NCBI GenBank assembly: GCA_030691835.1
Contig: JAUYDO010000169.1
Coordinates: 1-6,960, forward strand
Reading direction: 5' to 3'
Length of the DNA: 6,960 nucleotides
Source: Dehalococcoidia bacterium
GTDB taxonomy: Bacteria > Chloroflexota > Dehalococcoidia > Dehalococcoidales > UBA3254
How positions within the stretch are numbered: the first letter of the stretch is position 1; each line of letters starts with the position of its first letter. Below the pieces are notes generated by a model that ran no database searches, was not told the DNA's origin, and saw only the letters and a list, made by a program, of their open reading frames with translations. A program made the translations under genes and the position numbers. Of the stretch, positions 1-5,708 are shown one piece after another.

Positions 1-138
1 CCAAAGAGGACTTATCAACCAAAGAAAATACCCAGAAAGCGGGAGCATGGTTTCCTGAAGAGGATGAGTACCCGCGGCGGCAGGGATGTCTTGAAGGCAA
101 GGCGGCTCAAGGGTCGCAAGAGACTAACCGTGGTTTAA
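1..138 (+). CDS. rpmH: 50S ribosomal protein L34 (5'-truncated by the window edge)
   Basis: Frame 1 is open from the first base and encodes 45 residues before TAA at 136-138. It begins [20 protein letters not shown] and continues with the L34 signature [20 protein letters not shown], then RLTVV. L34 is a very small, strongly basic protein of the large ribosomal subunit, usually 44-50 aa, so probably only the initiator Met codon (an [13 protein letters not shown] start) lies outside the window. Downstream after 35 bp comes rnpA, the classical rpmH-rnpA pairing. No strong terminator separates them, so co-transcription is likely. Identification is close to certain; the start codon is not visible. 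Confidence 0.96.
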   Translation, partial: PKRTYQPKKIPRKREHGFLKRMSTRGGRDVLKARRLKGRKRLTVV

Positions 139-173
139 TCCACCTTTTCAGTGGAGCTGTTCAGAGCAGGCTG

Positions 174-536
174 ATGAAGGGGGAACAGTACCTCAATAAA
201 CCGGGGCAATATGCTCAGGTGTACCGGGAAGGTGGTTCATGGACGGATAATCTGCTCGTGGTGAGGGCTTTAGCCAGCGAGCTCAATTTATCCAGATACG
301 GAATTTCGGTAAGTAAACGGGTAGGTAATGCGGTAACCAGGAACAGGCTGAAGCGTTTGTTGCGTGAAATCAGCAGAGCTACGCCGCTAAAACCGGGTTG
401 GGATATTGTATTTATAGTTCGCCGCAGGGCGGCAACCGCAGACTACGCGGAACTGAACCAATCAGTGAGAGGTATATTATCCCGCGCCGGGATTATTGCA
501 GAGGTATATGAAGAATCTGACTCTGGAAATGATTAA
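174..536 (+). CDS. rnpA: Ribonuclease P protein component
   Basis: This 120-aa protein is the normal size for the RNase P protein subunit, which binds the catalytic RNase P RNA and helps recognise the 5' leader of precursor tRNAs. The family's RNR motif region is clear at residues 48-61 (KRVGNAVTRNRLKR), followed by LLRE. A basic segment IVRRRA lies near residues 81-86. The ATG at 174 is chosen because no ATG, GTG or TTG occurs in frame between it and position 139; an AGCAGG-like sequence 3-8 bases upstream is a modest ribosome-binding site. The position directly after rpmH and overlapping yidD matches the conserved bacterial order. The N-terminus (MKGEQYLNKPGQYAQVYREG) fits the usual start of the fold. 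Nothing appears broken. Confidence 0.95.
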   Translation: MKGEQYLNKPGQYAQVYREGGSWTDNLLVVRALASELNLSRYGISVSKRVGNAVTRNRLKRLLREISRATPLKPGWDIVFIVRRRAATADYAELNQSVRGILSRAGIIAEVYEESDSGND

Positions 537-717
537 GCTTTACCAATCGTCGGTATCACTGGTTATGCCCAAGCAGTGCCGCTTCACTCCGACTTGCTCC
601 CAGTACATCTATGAAGCTATTGATAAGTTTGGTTTCTTCCATGGGAGCTGGCTTGGCGTTAGACGCCTTGCGCGCTGTCATCCCCTGAATGAAGGAGGGT
701 ATGACCCCATACCATAG
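508..717 (+). CDS. yidD: Membrane protein insertion efficiency factor YidD
   Basis: From ATG 508 the product is 69 aa with the full YidD signature: amphipathic N-terminus (IKLYQSSVSLVMP), CRFTPTCSQY at residues 24-33, then RCHP at 56-59 and the ending NEGGYDPIP. YidD proteins are small membrane-associated proteins reported to assist YidC-dependent insertion, and are almost always encoded between rnpA and yidC. The gene overlaps the rnpA 3' end by 29 bp in another frame, implying translational coupling. An in-frame TTG at 496 would add MQRY; I prefer ATG 508 because the family normally begins M-K-basic/hydrophobic. The GAGG at 501-504 is only 3 bases from that ATG, so the start is not fully settled. 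The four conserved cysteine/CHP positions are intact. Confidence 0.93.
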   Translation: MKNLTLEMIKLYQSSVSLVMPKQCRFTPTCSQYIYEAIDKFGFFHGSWLGVRRLARCHPLNEGGYDPIP

Positions 718-719
718 AT

Positions 720-1880
720 ATGCGTAATAAAAGATTAATAACCAAGATTTCAATTCTAGTAGTGACCATTCTGGTGCTGGGTGCAGCGCTTTCCGGCTGT
801 ATTCAGGGTCTCCAGCCTATCGGCTGGTCCGGTGTAGCCATCTCCTCCGATGGGACGCTGTTCATAGGCTCGAAGGAGGGCAGGCTGGTGTCAATCAAGA
901 CCGCCGATGGCAGACGCCAGTGGTCCGAGCCTCTTAAGTTGCCGGCACAGCCCGGCGGCTTTGGTTGCGCCCCCGGCAGTGGAGGTACCGCGGGGGGTTT
1001 CGGCTGTTCCGCGGAGACTCCGGCGGTAGCTATCTACGGCACTCCGGCGCTGTGGAATGACCTTGCCTTTATCGCCGGCTACAACGGTAAGGTATATGCA
1101 TTCGTCTCAGACACGCTCCAGCAGAGATGGGTATTTCCACGCGAGGGAAACCTCAAGCCGATAATCGGCGGCATTGTCCTGTCCGCAGACAAAATCTATT
1201 TTGGTGGTACTGACGGCAAGGTTTATGCCCTGGACGCCGCTACGGGGGACAAGAGATGGGAGTTCCAGTTAAGCGATGAGATATGGTCTACCCCGGCTAT
1301 AAGCGGCAATACGCTGTACATCGGCTCTTTTGACAAGAAGCTTTATGCGCTGGATACCGCTACAGGAAGTAAAAAGTGGGAGTTTCAGACCGCAGGCGCT
1401 GTTGTCTCCACGCCGCTGGTACAGGATGGCACGATTTACTTCGGCTCCCTGGACCGGAATCTGTATGCGCTGAACGAGTCCGACCGCAGTGTTAAGTGGA
1501 CGTTCATGGCCGATAACTGGTTCTGGGCGCGTCCCGTAATTGCCGATAGCATTCTATATGCTCCCTCCCTCGATAACAAGGTATTTCTGCTGGATGCAAA
1601 GACCGGGACGAAGATAAACGAGTTCGACCTTGAGAGCCAGGTCTCTTCATCGCCGGTGGTGGTTGACCGGAAGGTCGTGGTGGCGACACAGGACGGCAAG
1701 GTCTACAGCCTGGACAGGAACGAGAAGCGGTTGCTGGCAATCGTCACCCCGAACGCCTCGGCGCCGCTGTCCGCTAACAAAGGAATCGTGTACGTACATA
1801 CGCCGGACCTGACGGTGCATCCCATCGACGTGAGCACCGGGGCTAAACTGCCGACTATATCGCTCAAGAAAGCTGAATGA
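720..1880 (+). CDS. PQQ-repeat beta-propeller lipoprotein (BamB-like fold), function unknown
   Basis: The 386-aa product begins with a lipoprotein signal peptide: basic MRNKR, a hydrophobic core, and the lipobox LSGC with the acceptor Cys at residue 27. It should be tethered to the outer face of the cytoplasmic membrane. The rest is a repeat domain. I count about eight motifs of the type GKVYALDAATGDKRWEF, some degenerate: GRLVSIKTADGRRQW, GKVYAFVSDTLQQRW, KKLYALDTATGSKKW, RNLYALNESDRSVKW, NKVFLLDAKTG, GKVYSLDRNEK and LTVHPIDVSTG. This fits an eight-bladed propeller such as BamB. PQQ-type repeats here indicate the fold, not cofactor binding; no dehydrogenase features are seen. ATG 720 is 2 bp after yidD and yidC follows 11 bp later, so it is embedded in the YidC operon. 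A role as a scaffold in membrane-protein or envelope assembly is inference. The GGAGGG at 694-699 is 20 bases from the ATG, so coupling to yidD probably drives initiation. Confidence 0.9.
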   Translation: MRNKRLITKISILVVTILVLGAALSGCIQGLQPIGWSGVAISSDGTLFIGSKEGRLVSIKTADGRRQWSEPLKLPAQPGGFGCAPGSGGTAGGFGCSAETPAVAIYGTPALWNDLAFIAGYNGKVYAFVSDTLQQRWVFPREGNLKPIIGGIVLSADKIYFGGTDGKVYALDAATGDKRWEFQLSDEIWSTPAISGNTLYIGSFDKKLYALDTATGSKKWEFQTAGAVVSTPLVQDGTIYFGSLDRNLYALNESDRSVKWTFMADNWFWARPVIADSILYAPSLDNKVFLLDAKTGTKINEFDLESQVSSSPVVVDRKVVVATQDGKVYSLDRNEKRLLAIVTPNASAPLSANKGIVYVHTPDLTVHPIDVSTGAKLPTISLKKAE

Positions 1881-1891
1881 GGTAGGATTAG

Positions 1892-2818
1892 TTGAACATC
1901 TGGGACATCATAGTCTTACAGCCGATGATTAATGTACTCATCGTACTGTCCAATTACCTCTTTGGCAGTTTCGGACTCAGCATCATTATTCTCACCGTTG
2001 TTATCAGGCTAATTCTACTGCCGCTTTCCCTTACCCAGCTCAAGGCTACCCGAGCCATGACCACGCTTCAGCCCAGGCTCATGGAACTCCAGCGGAAGTA
2101 CGCGCGCGACAGGGCTAAACTGGCTCAGGAGCAGATGAGGATGTACCGTGAGTCCGGCATCAGTCCGGTGGGCTGTATGGTGCCGATGCTGATACAGATG
2201 CCCGTGTGGATAGCCCTATACCAGTCAATAATGCTGGCTCTGGCGGTGAACCCGGAAGGGCTTTTGAACCTCTCCCGGTATCTCTACCCCTGGCCTGTAG
2301 CTTTTGCCTCTCTGCCCCTGGAAAACAAATTCCTGTGGCTGGACATGGCTACTGGAGATACTGTTCTGGCAATACTGGTGGGAGCCAGCATGTGGGTTCA
2401 GCAGAAGATGGTGACGCCACACGCCACCGACCCGAGACAGGCGGCGCAGGCAAGGATGATGCTGTGGATGATGCCTATCATGTTCACGTTTTTCAGCCTT
2501 TCCTTCCCCAGCGGGCTGGCTTTATATTGGGTGGTATCCAATATCATTTCCATAGTTATGCAGTATTATGTCACCGGGTGGGGTGCACTGGCTCTTCAAA
2601 GGGCTGGAGCCGGTGCCGGCGCTGAAACCAGCAGAGACAGGAAACTAAGGAGACGCATCGAGGTGGAAGGGGCAACGAAGGTACAACCGAAGGACACCAC
2701 AAGCGTTCCTAAAGAAATCCCGCCCGTAGCACCTCCACCTCCACCACCATCACCACCAGCATCTCAGGAGAAGGAAGAGCCGGAGCCAAAGAGGAGCGTA
2801 TGGAGATTCTGGAAGTAA
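1892..2818 (+). CDS. yidC: Membrane protein insertase YidC/Oxa1 family
   Basis: This 308-aa polytopic protein has the Oxa1/YidC core that inserts and folds proteins in the cytoplasmic membrane. Hydrophobic segments lie at roughly residues 13-45, 97-120, 155-172, 188-205 and 207-225. The arginine of the hydrophilic groove is retained in the first one (R39 in TVVIRLILLPL). A cytoplasmic helical hairpin follows (residues 50-92), then SPVGCMVPMLIQMPVWIALY, a classic family stretch. It lacks the large periplasmic domain of Gram-negative YidC and the lipoprotein signal of Bacillus SpoIIIJ. The C-terminal tail from about 235 is basic, then proline-rich (seven prolines within PPPPPPSPP, near 281-289), ending KRSVWRFWK; basic tails can contact ribosomes. 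The start is TTG 1892, with GGTAGG at 1881-1886 as ribosome-binding site. It overlaps jag by 19 bp. Confidence 0.95.
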   Translation: MNIWDIIVLQPMINVLIVLSNYLFGSFGLSIIILTVVIRLILLPLSLTQLKATRAMTTLQPRLMELQRKYARDRAKLAQEQMRMYRESGISPVGCMVPMLIQMPVWIALYQSIMLALAVNPEGLLNLSRYLYPWPVAFASLPLENKFLWLDMATGDTVLAILVGASMWVQQKMVTPHATDPRQAAQARMMLWMMPIMFTFFSLSFPSGLALYWVVSNIISIVMQYYVTGWGALALQRAGAGAGAETSRDRKLRRRIEVEGATKVQPKDTTSVPKEIPPVAPPPPPPSPPASQEKEEPEPKRSVWRFWK

Positions 2819-3459
2819 GTGCCAAAACGGTTGATGGAGCTATCAAGAAGGCTTTAGACCAGTTAGGTGTCGGACGGGATGACGTTGAGATAACGGTGCT
2901 CAGCGAGGGCAGGGGTGGAATCCTGGGCATCGGCGCTGAGGAAGCCAGAATCAGGGTTGAGCCCCAAAAACGCCCTCAGGCTTCTATCGCCGATATCACC
3001 AGGGAGGTGCTGGAAGCCCTTCTCAGCAAGATGGGAGTAACCGCCACAGTCGTATCCGTGTCCCAGACTTTTGCGCCTGAGGAAGAGGGCGGACAGGCTC
3101 CTATTGCCTTTGATATCAGGGGTGAAGACCTGGGTATCCTTATCGGGCGGCGCGGGCAGACTCTCGCTTGCCTCCAGTATATAGTTAGATTGATAACTTC
3201 GCAGAAGGCGAAAGCCTGGGTGCCCATCATCATTGATGTCGAAGGATACAAACAGCGTCGCTACGATGCATTAAAAGCGCTGGCTTTGCAGGTGGCGGAT
3301 AGAATAAAGACCGGGCAGACTCCGTTCGAGTTTGAGCCTATGACGGCTTATGAGCGGCGAATAATCCATCTGACCCTGGCTAATAACCCCGATGTAACGA
3401 CGCAGAGCGTAGGCGAAGGCGAAGCCCGTAAGGTTACAGCTATCCCCAGGAAGAAATAG
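2800..3459 (+). CDS. jag: KH-R3H RNA-binding protein Jag/KhpB (EloR)
   Basis: The 219-aa protein shows the complete Jag architecture. An N-terminal Jag_N domain (residues 1-51, including GRGGILGIGAEEARIRVEP) is followed by a KH domain with the RNA-contacting GxxG loop GRRG at 116-119, and then a C-terminal R3H domain with the defining Arg-x3-His at R186/H190 in YERRIIHLTL. Jag/KhpB proteins bind RNA and, in Firmicutes, affect cell elongation and division; they are usually encoded directly after yidC. Here the ATG at 2800 lies inside the yidC 3' end (19-bp overlap), with GAGGAG at 2791-2796 as a well-placed ribosome-binding site, so translation is coupled to the insertase. This appears to be the last gene of the + strand cluster. 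The family name is secure; the physiological role in this organism is unknown. Confidence 0.94.
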   Translation: MEILEVSAKTVDGAIKKALDQLGVGRDDVEITVLSEGRGGILGIGAEEARIRVEPQKRPQASIADITREVLEALLSKMGVTATVVSVSQTFAPEEEGGQAPIAFDIRGEDLGILIGRRGQTLACLQYIVRLITSQKAKAWVPIIIDVEGYKQRRYDALKALALQVADRIKTGQTPFEFEPMTAYERRIIHLTLANNPDVTTQSVGEGEARKVTAIPRKK

Positions 3460-3479
3460 AAGAACCTCAGAAGTCCCCT

Positions 3480-3648
3480 TTACATCTTCTTGAGTTCGCG
3501 TTCTTGGTGGAGATGGTCGTCTTCTATTATGTGGTGACTCACGTATTTGTATATTTCAATAGTAGTAGCTGTCAGTGGCACAATAAGCACCATATCCCAG
3601 TATACAAAAACCCATCCCCCACAACCAGCCCAGAGGTTGATTGTTCAA
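3480..3648 (-). pseudogene. Candidate small membrane protein gene, apparently frameshifted
   Basis: On the minus strand a frame ending at TAA 3480-3482 stays open for 54 codons (back to TGA 3645-3647) and looks protein-like. A hydrophobic segment (VYWDMVLIVPLTATTIEIYKYV) is followed by a charged tail (SHHIIEDDHLHQERELKKM). Its only ATG is at 3593, giving 37 aa without a good ribosome-binding site. The neighbouring frame begins TTG at 3648 and reads MNNQPLGWLWGMGF up to a run of five T (A5 at 3606-3610 on the + strand). Removing one T joins the two frames into a continuous small protein of about 55 aa with one membrane segment. It lies 16 bp after the YtxH-like gene on the same strand. It could be a true broken gene, a sequencing error, or just the 37-aa ORF. 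No family recognised. Confidence 0.35.
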
Positions 3649-3664
3649 GTTATGAGAGCCGGTT

Positions 3665-3907
3665 TTATGCGGACTCTCCCTCTCCGTGCTTCCTCAGCTC
3701 GGCGGCTCGCTCCCTTGCCTTTTCCACGTATTCCCCCGCCTTCTCTCTCAGGTCTTCCGCCTTATCTCTAAGCTCGGAAGCCCGCTTCCCGAGAAGCTCA
3801 CGAGTCTCTTTACCGGAGCGCGGGGCATAAAGCAAGCCGACCGCCGCGCCGATTGCGGCTCCGACAATAAGCCCCAGAGCGAAGTTGCTGAGTGAATCCC
3901 TTTCCAT
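3665..3907 (-). CDS. YtxH-like small membrane protein
   Basis: The 80-aa product has one glycine/alanine-rich membrane segment (residues 8-26, FALGLIVGAAIGAAVGLLY) followed at once by APRSGKETRELL, the hallmark of YtxH-domain proteins. The rest is an alternating-charge helix (RASELRDKAEDLREKAGEYV and onward) likely to form a coiled coil. YtxH proteins are small membrane-anchored proteins of poorly known function, often linked to stress or envelope conditions. ATG 3905-3907 has an AGGAG ribosome-binding site at 3915-3919, 7 bases away, and the upstream gene's TAA directly abuts that site (TAAAGGAG), so the two are coupled in one operon. A coiled-coil partnership with the upstream protein is plausible but inferred. 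No defects are visible. Confidence 0.85.
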   Translation of the reverse strand: MERDSLSNFALGLIVGAAIGAAVGLLYAPRSGKETRELLGKRASELRDKAEDLREKAGEYVEKARERAAELRKHGEGESA

Positions 3908-3919
3908 TTTTCTTCTCCT

Positions 3920-4198
3920 TTATCTTTTATTTCTGAAAAGTCTATTGATGATATCAACCCCTTCACGTATACCCTGGATAATGGTCATCGCCTGGACCAG
4001 CGGTCTGGTGTTGGATACCTCATTCTTTACGAAGGAGGAAATAGCCCGGACCATCTCGGCGGTATCCAGGATGGCATCCAGCGCCAGCTTAGCCCGTCGA
4101 TAGAGCGAAATGGTCATAAACCCGATAAAAAGAAGCACACCGGTTGCGATAATGGCAAATATGATGATGAAAAGGTCTCTTAGCCAGTCGATAGTCAC
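3920..4198 (-). CDS. Small single-pass membrane protein, DUF948-like
   Basis: The 92-aa protein has a short N-terminus (MTIDWLRD), one hydrophobic segment at about residues 8-32 (FIIIFAIIATGVLLFIGFMT), and then a helical cytoplasmic or extracytoplasmic region through EMVRAISSFVKNEVSNTRPL to a basic end (INRLFRNKR). The layout resembles DUF948 proteins, which are often encoded beside YtxH-domain genes as here. Family assignment is by resemblance only, and the molecular role is unknown. The GTG start at 4198 is chosen because a near-perfect AAGGAGGT (4208-4215) lies 9 bases upstream. It is the first gene of a short minus-strand operon with the YtxH-like gene, 12 bp downstream, behind the promoter at 4237-4265. 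Confidence 0.75.
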   Translation of the reverse strand: MTIDWLRDLFIIIFAIIATGVLLFIGFMTISLYRRAKLALDAILDTAEMVRAISSFVKNEVSNTRPLVQAMTIIQGIREGVDIINRLFRNKR

Positions 4199-4236
4199 CG
4201 TATTAGTACCTCCTTATGGCACCTACTTTTGATTCT

Positions 4237-4265
4237 ATCATGCATTTTATTTGGCGTGCGGTCAA
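4237..4265 (-). promoter_or_regulatory. Predicted housekeeping (sigma70-type) promoter of the DUF948-like/YtxH operon
   Basis: Reading the minus strand, TTGACC (4260-4265) and CATGAT (4237-4242) are separated by 17 bp, a standard -35/-10 spacing with 5/6 and 4/6 matches to consensus. Transcription would begin near 4230, giving a leader of about 30 bases that contains the AAGGAGGT of the GTG-started gene. The 101-bp gap between the exchanger stop (4300) and this gene contains nothing else I can identify. Confidence 0.5.
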
Positions 4266-4299
4266 GTGCGTGCGATGGAAGCTAAACATTTCCTCCGGG

Positions 4300-5304
4300 T
4301 TACGTGGAAGCGCCGACAATTACGCCCGAATAGTACAACCTTGCTAACAGCAGGAGTATCAGAGTGCAGTTCCACCAGCTCAGCCTGAAGTACCTCCTGG
4401 GTCTGAACCGTAAAGCGACCATAAAAACAATGGTCATCAGAATTACAGCGGACGCTGTAACCATGTGTAGCCATGACACTGAAGTCAGGATAGGACCATC
4501 AACAAATAACAGGTCGTCTATGGCGATAATAAGCATGTTGAATAGATTACTGCCTATCATGTTAGCAACGGCGAGGTCGATGGCGCCGATGCGCAAAGCG
4601 GTGAATGAAACGGTTATCTCCGGCAGGGTGGTGGTAAAAGCGAGAAAGATACTGCCGACAAAGCCTTGCCCCAACCCGGTAACCTCAGCCATCTGGTCTC
4701 CGATGATAGCCAGCCAGACTCCGGCGCCAATAATAACCACTGCCGAAACGCCAAAATTAAGATACACACTTCTTAGCGGTGCCTTCTCCTCGTCAAAGGG
4801 CCTCTTTTGCTCCATTTGTGTCATAACGGAGCGCTCCGCCCGGAAAATCGCTCTGGCGAAATACAGGTAAAGGATAATGATGATAGGAGTGTACCACCCT
4901 ATCCAGCCGATGCCCGGAGAAAAATACCGGCTAACACCAATAGCCGCGGTGACGAAGGATACCATAATCAGGCTGTACAGTGCGGTGAGATAGTACCCCC
5001 GGCTTCTTTTTGCGGTCAGTATTGTACCATTGCGGTTGAAAATGTCCAGAAGCGCCAGGTTGAAGAGGTTAAAGGTGTTAGCGCCCAAAAGGTTACCTAT
5101 AGTCAAATCCGGAGCGCCGACAAGGGTGACGGAGCTTATGCCGGTGAAAAGCTCCGGCAGAGAGGTCACCACGGCAATCAGGACCACTCCTATCCATGCG
5201 CCACCGAGTCCGGTCCTTTCGGCAATGATGTTTCCGTAAATAGCAACCCTTCTGCCGGCAAAAAGTATGAGCAGTACGCAGATGGCAAAGTATATCCAGA
5301 CCAA
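4300..5304 (-). CDS. CaCA-family sodium/calcium exchanger, integral membrane
   Basis: The 334-aa polytopic protein has about ten hydrophobic segments and the two inverted alpha-repeats of the Ca2+:cation antiporter superfamily. Repeat one has VLIAVVTSLPELFTGISS (Glu at 51) and GNLLGANTFNLFN (70-82). Repeat two has FLAFTTTLPEITVSFTA (Glu at 229) and ANMIGSNLFNM (247-257). A charged central loop (about residues 151-180, with EQKRPFDEEK) separates the halves. Such proteins typically exchange cytoplasmic Ca2+ for Na+ or H+ across the cytoplasmic membrane. The catalytic acids are kept, but the usual Gly before T-S-x-P-E is Val in repeat one and Thr in repeat two, so ion preference is uncertain. 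Start TTG 5304 is supported by AGGAGA at 5310-5315, 5 bases upstream. It appears monocistronic, with its own promoter. Confidence 0.9.
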   Translation of the reverse strand: MVWIYFAICVLLILFAGRRVAIYGNIIAERTGLGGAWIGVVLIAVVTSLPELFTGISSVTLVGAPDLTIGNLLGANTFNLFNLALLDIFNRNGTILTAKRSRGYYLTALYSLIMVSFVTAAIGVSRYFSPGIGWIGWYTPIIIILYLYFARAIFRAERSVMTQMEQKRPFDEEKAPLRSVYLNFGVSAVVIIGAGVWLAIIGDQMAEVTGLGQGFVGSIFLAFTTTLPEITVSFTALRIGAIDLAVANMIGSNLFNMLIIAIDDLLFVDGPILTSVSWLHMVTASAVILMTIVFMVALRFRPRRYFRLSWWNCTLILLLLARLYYSGVIVGAST

Positions 5305-5323
5305 GTCTTTCTCCTAAATATTC

Positions 5324-5332
5324 ATTATAGCA
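5324..5332 (-). promoter_or_regulatory. Extended -10 promoter of the exchanger gene
   Basis: On the minus strand TGCTATAAT is a perfect TATAAT (5324-5329) with the TGn extension (5330-5332). No convincing -35 hexamer is present about 17 bp upstream, as is common for extended -10 promoters. The predicted start point falls near 5317-5319, giving a very short leader just covering the AGGAGA ribosome-binding site and the TTG start. Confidence 0.55.
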
Positions 5333-5345
5333 TAGGCTTACGTGT

Positions 5346-5381
5346 GCGCTCTCCTGGGAGACTCCATGCTCAGGAGACCGC
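5346..5381. repeat. Inverted repeat upstream of the exchanger promoter
   Basis: TCTCCTG (5350-5356) and CAGGAGA (5371-5377) are perfect complements. Beyond one C/C mismatch the arms continue as GCG (5346-5348) and CGC (5379-5381). The 14-base loop holds no T run on either side, so it is not a typical intrinsic terminator. Because it lies about 15 bp upstream of the -10 region, it could be an operator or just a structured remnant. Confidence 0.4.
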
Positions 5382-5545
5382 TCCGGGTCAGAGCCGTGCA
5401 ATGGTAGGTATTTTATCAGGAGTGCGGGGTGATAGGCTAGTCGTCTGAAAAATATAGAGGCATGGTATGGTGGGCTACCGTGTACAATACACAGAACCAG
5501 GACGTTTGAGATGATTTTCAGCTTAAACAGATAGTATATGGTGCA

Positions 5546-5585
5546 AAAGAGATGGCTGGCTTATCACATATCCCGCCATCTCTTT
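5546..5585. terminator. Perfect 11-bp hairpin, possible bidirectional terminator
   Basis: AAAGAGATGGC (5546-5556) pairs perfectly with GCCATCTCTTT (5575-5585) around an 18-base loop. On the + strand it is followed by ATTTA; on the minus strand the arm ends in CTCTTTTG, giving a short T run. It would be suited to stop transcripts leaving the transposase gene toward the exchanger. The long loop and short T tracts make the terminator reading moderate. It could equally be structure at a mobile-element end. Confidence 0.5.
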
Positions 5586-5708
5586 ATTTAAAATAGGGAT
5601 GTGATATTATTTCCCCGGTTTTATGAGCTTTATTGAATCTACTCCGGTAAACTCACTACCATTATCAAGGGTTCTCTTTACTTTTGGTAGATTTGAATAA
5701 AATCATAT

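Larger units (their letters stand above)
5305..5708. other. 404-bp intergenic region between exchanger and transposase genes
   Basis: No confident gene lies here on either strand. It contains the exchanger ribosome-binding site and promoter, the inverted repeat at 5346-5381, a small palindrome GTGTACAATACAC (5480-5492), the strong hairpin at 5546-5585, and a 33-codon open stretch (5607-5708) in frame with, but after the stop of, the transposase. Base composition visibly changes from GC-rich to AT-rich around 5440-5600, so the downstream end of the mobile element probably lies in this interval. I could not identify a terminal repeat or target duplication, because the other end is outside or unrecognised. 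Confidence 0.5.

Noticed and set aside
139..173. GTGG/CCAC mini-hairpin followed by TTTT between rpmH and rnpA
   Set aside because: Only 4 bp of stem, overlapping the rpmH stop; not a credible terminator.
701..727. ATG right after GGAGGGT giving an 8-codon ORF before the lipoprotein
   Set aside because: The spacing to GGAGGG is too short for initiation, and an 8-residue leader has no visible attenuator context; most likely chance within the yidD end.
2206..2625. A 139-codon + strand frame inside yidC
   Set aside because: Out-of-frame shadow of the insertase, whose membrane segments and groove arginine are clear in the other frame.
2731..2759. CCA/CCT-rich run as a simple tandem repeat element
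   Set aside because: It encodes the proline-rich tail of YidC in frame and is explained by that.
3466..3494. Imperfect hairpin (CTCAGAAG / CTTCTTGAG) between the convergent gene ends as a shared terminator
   Set aside because: One bulge, a 12-base loop and no T run on either strand; too weak to call.
3504..3895. Serine/proline-rich + strand open frames opposite the YtxH-like gene
   Set aside because: Low-complexity antisense translations of a well-supported minus-strand gene with its own ribosome-binding site.
4364..5448. Long + strand open frames opposite the exchanger gene
   Set aside because: They are antisense to a clear CaCA exchanger, show no membrane or domain signature of their own, and lack good ribosome-binding sites.
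5341..5480. Riboswitch or structured RNA leader for the exchanger (for example a manganese or calcium-related leader)
   Set aside because: The TATAAT lies downstream of this stretch on the minus strand, so it would not be in the transcript, and no known riboswitch core was recognised.
5480..5492. Palindrome GTGTACAATACAC as a regulator site
   Set aside because: Five-base arms arise often by chance and no promoter is recognisable next to it.
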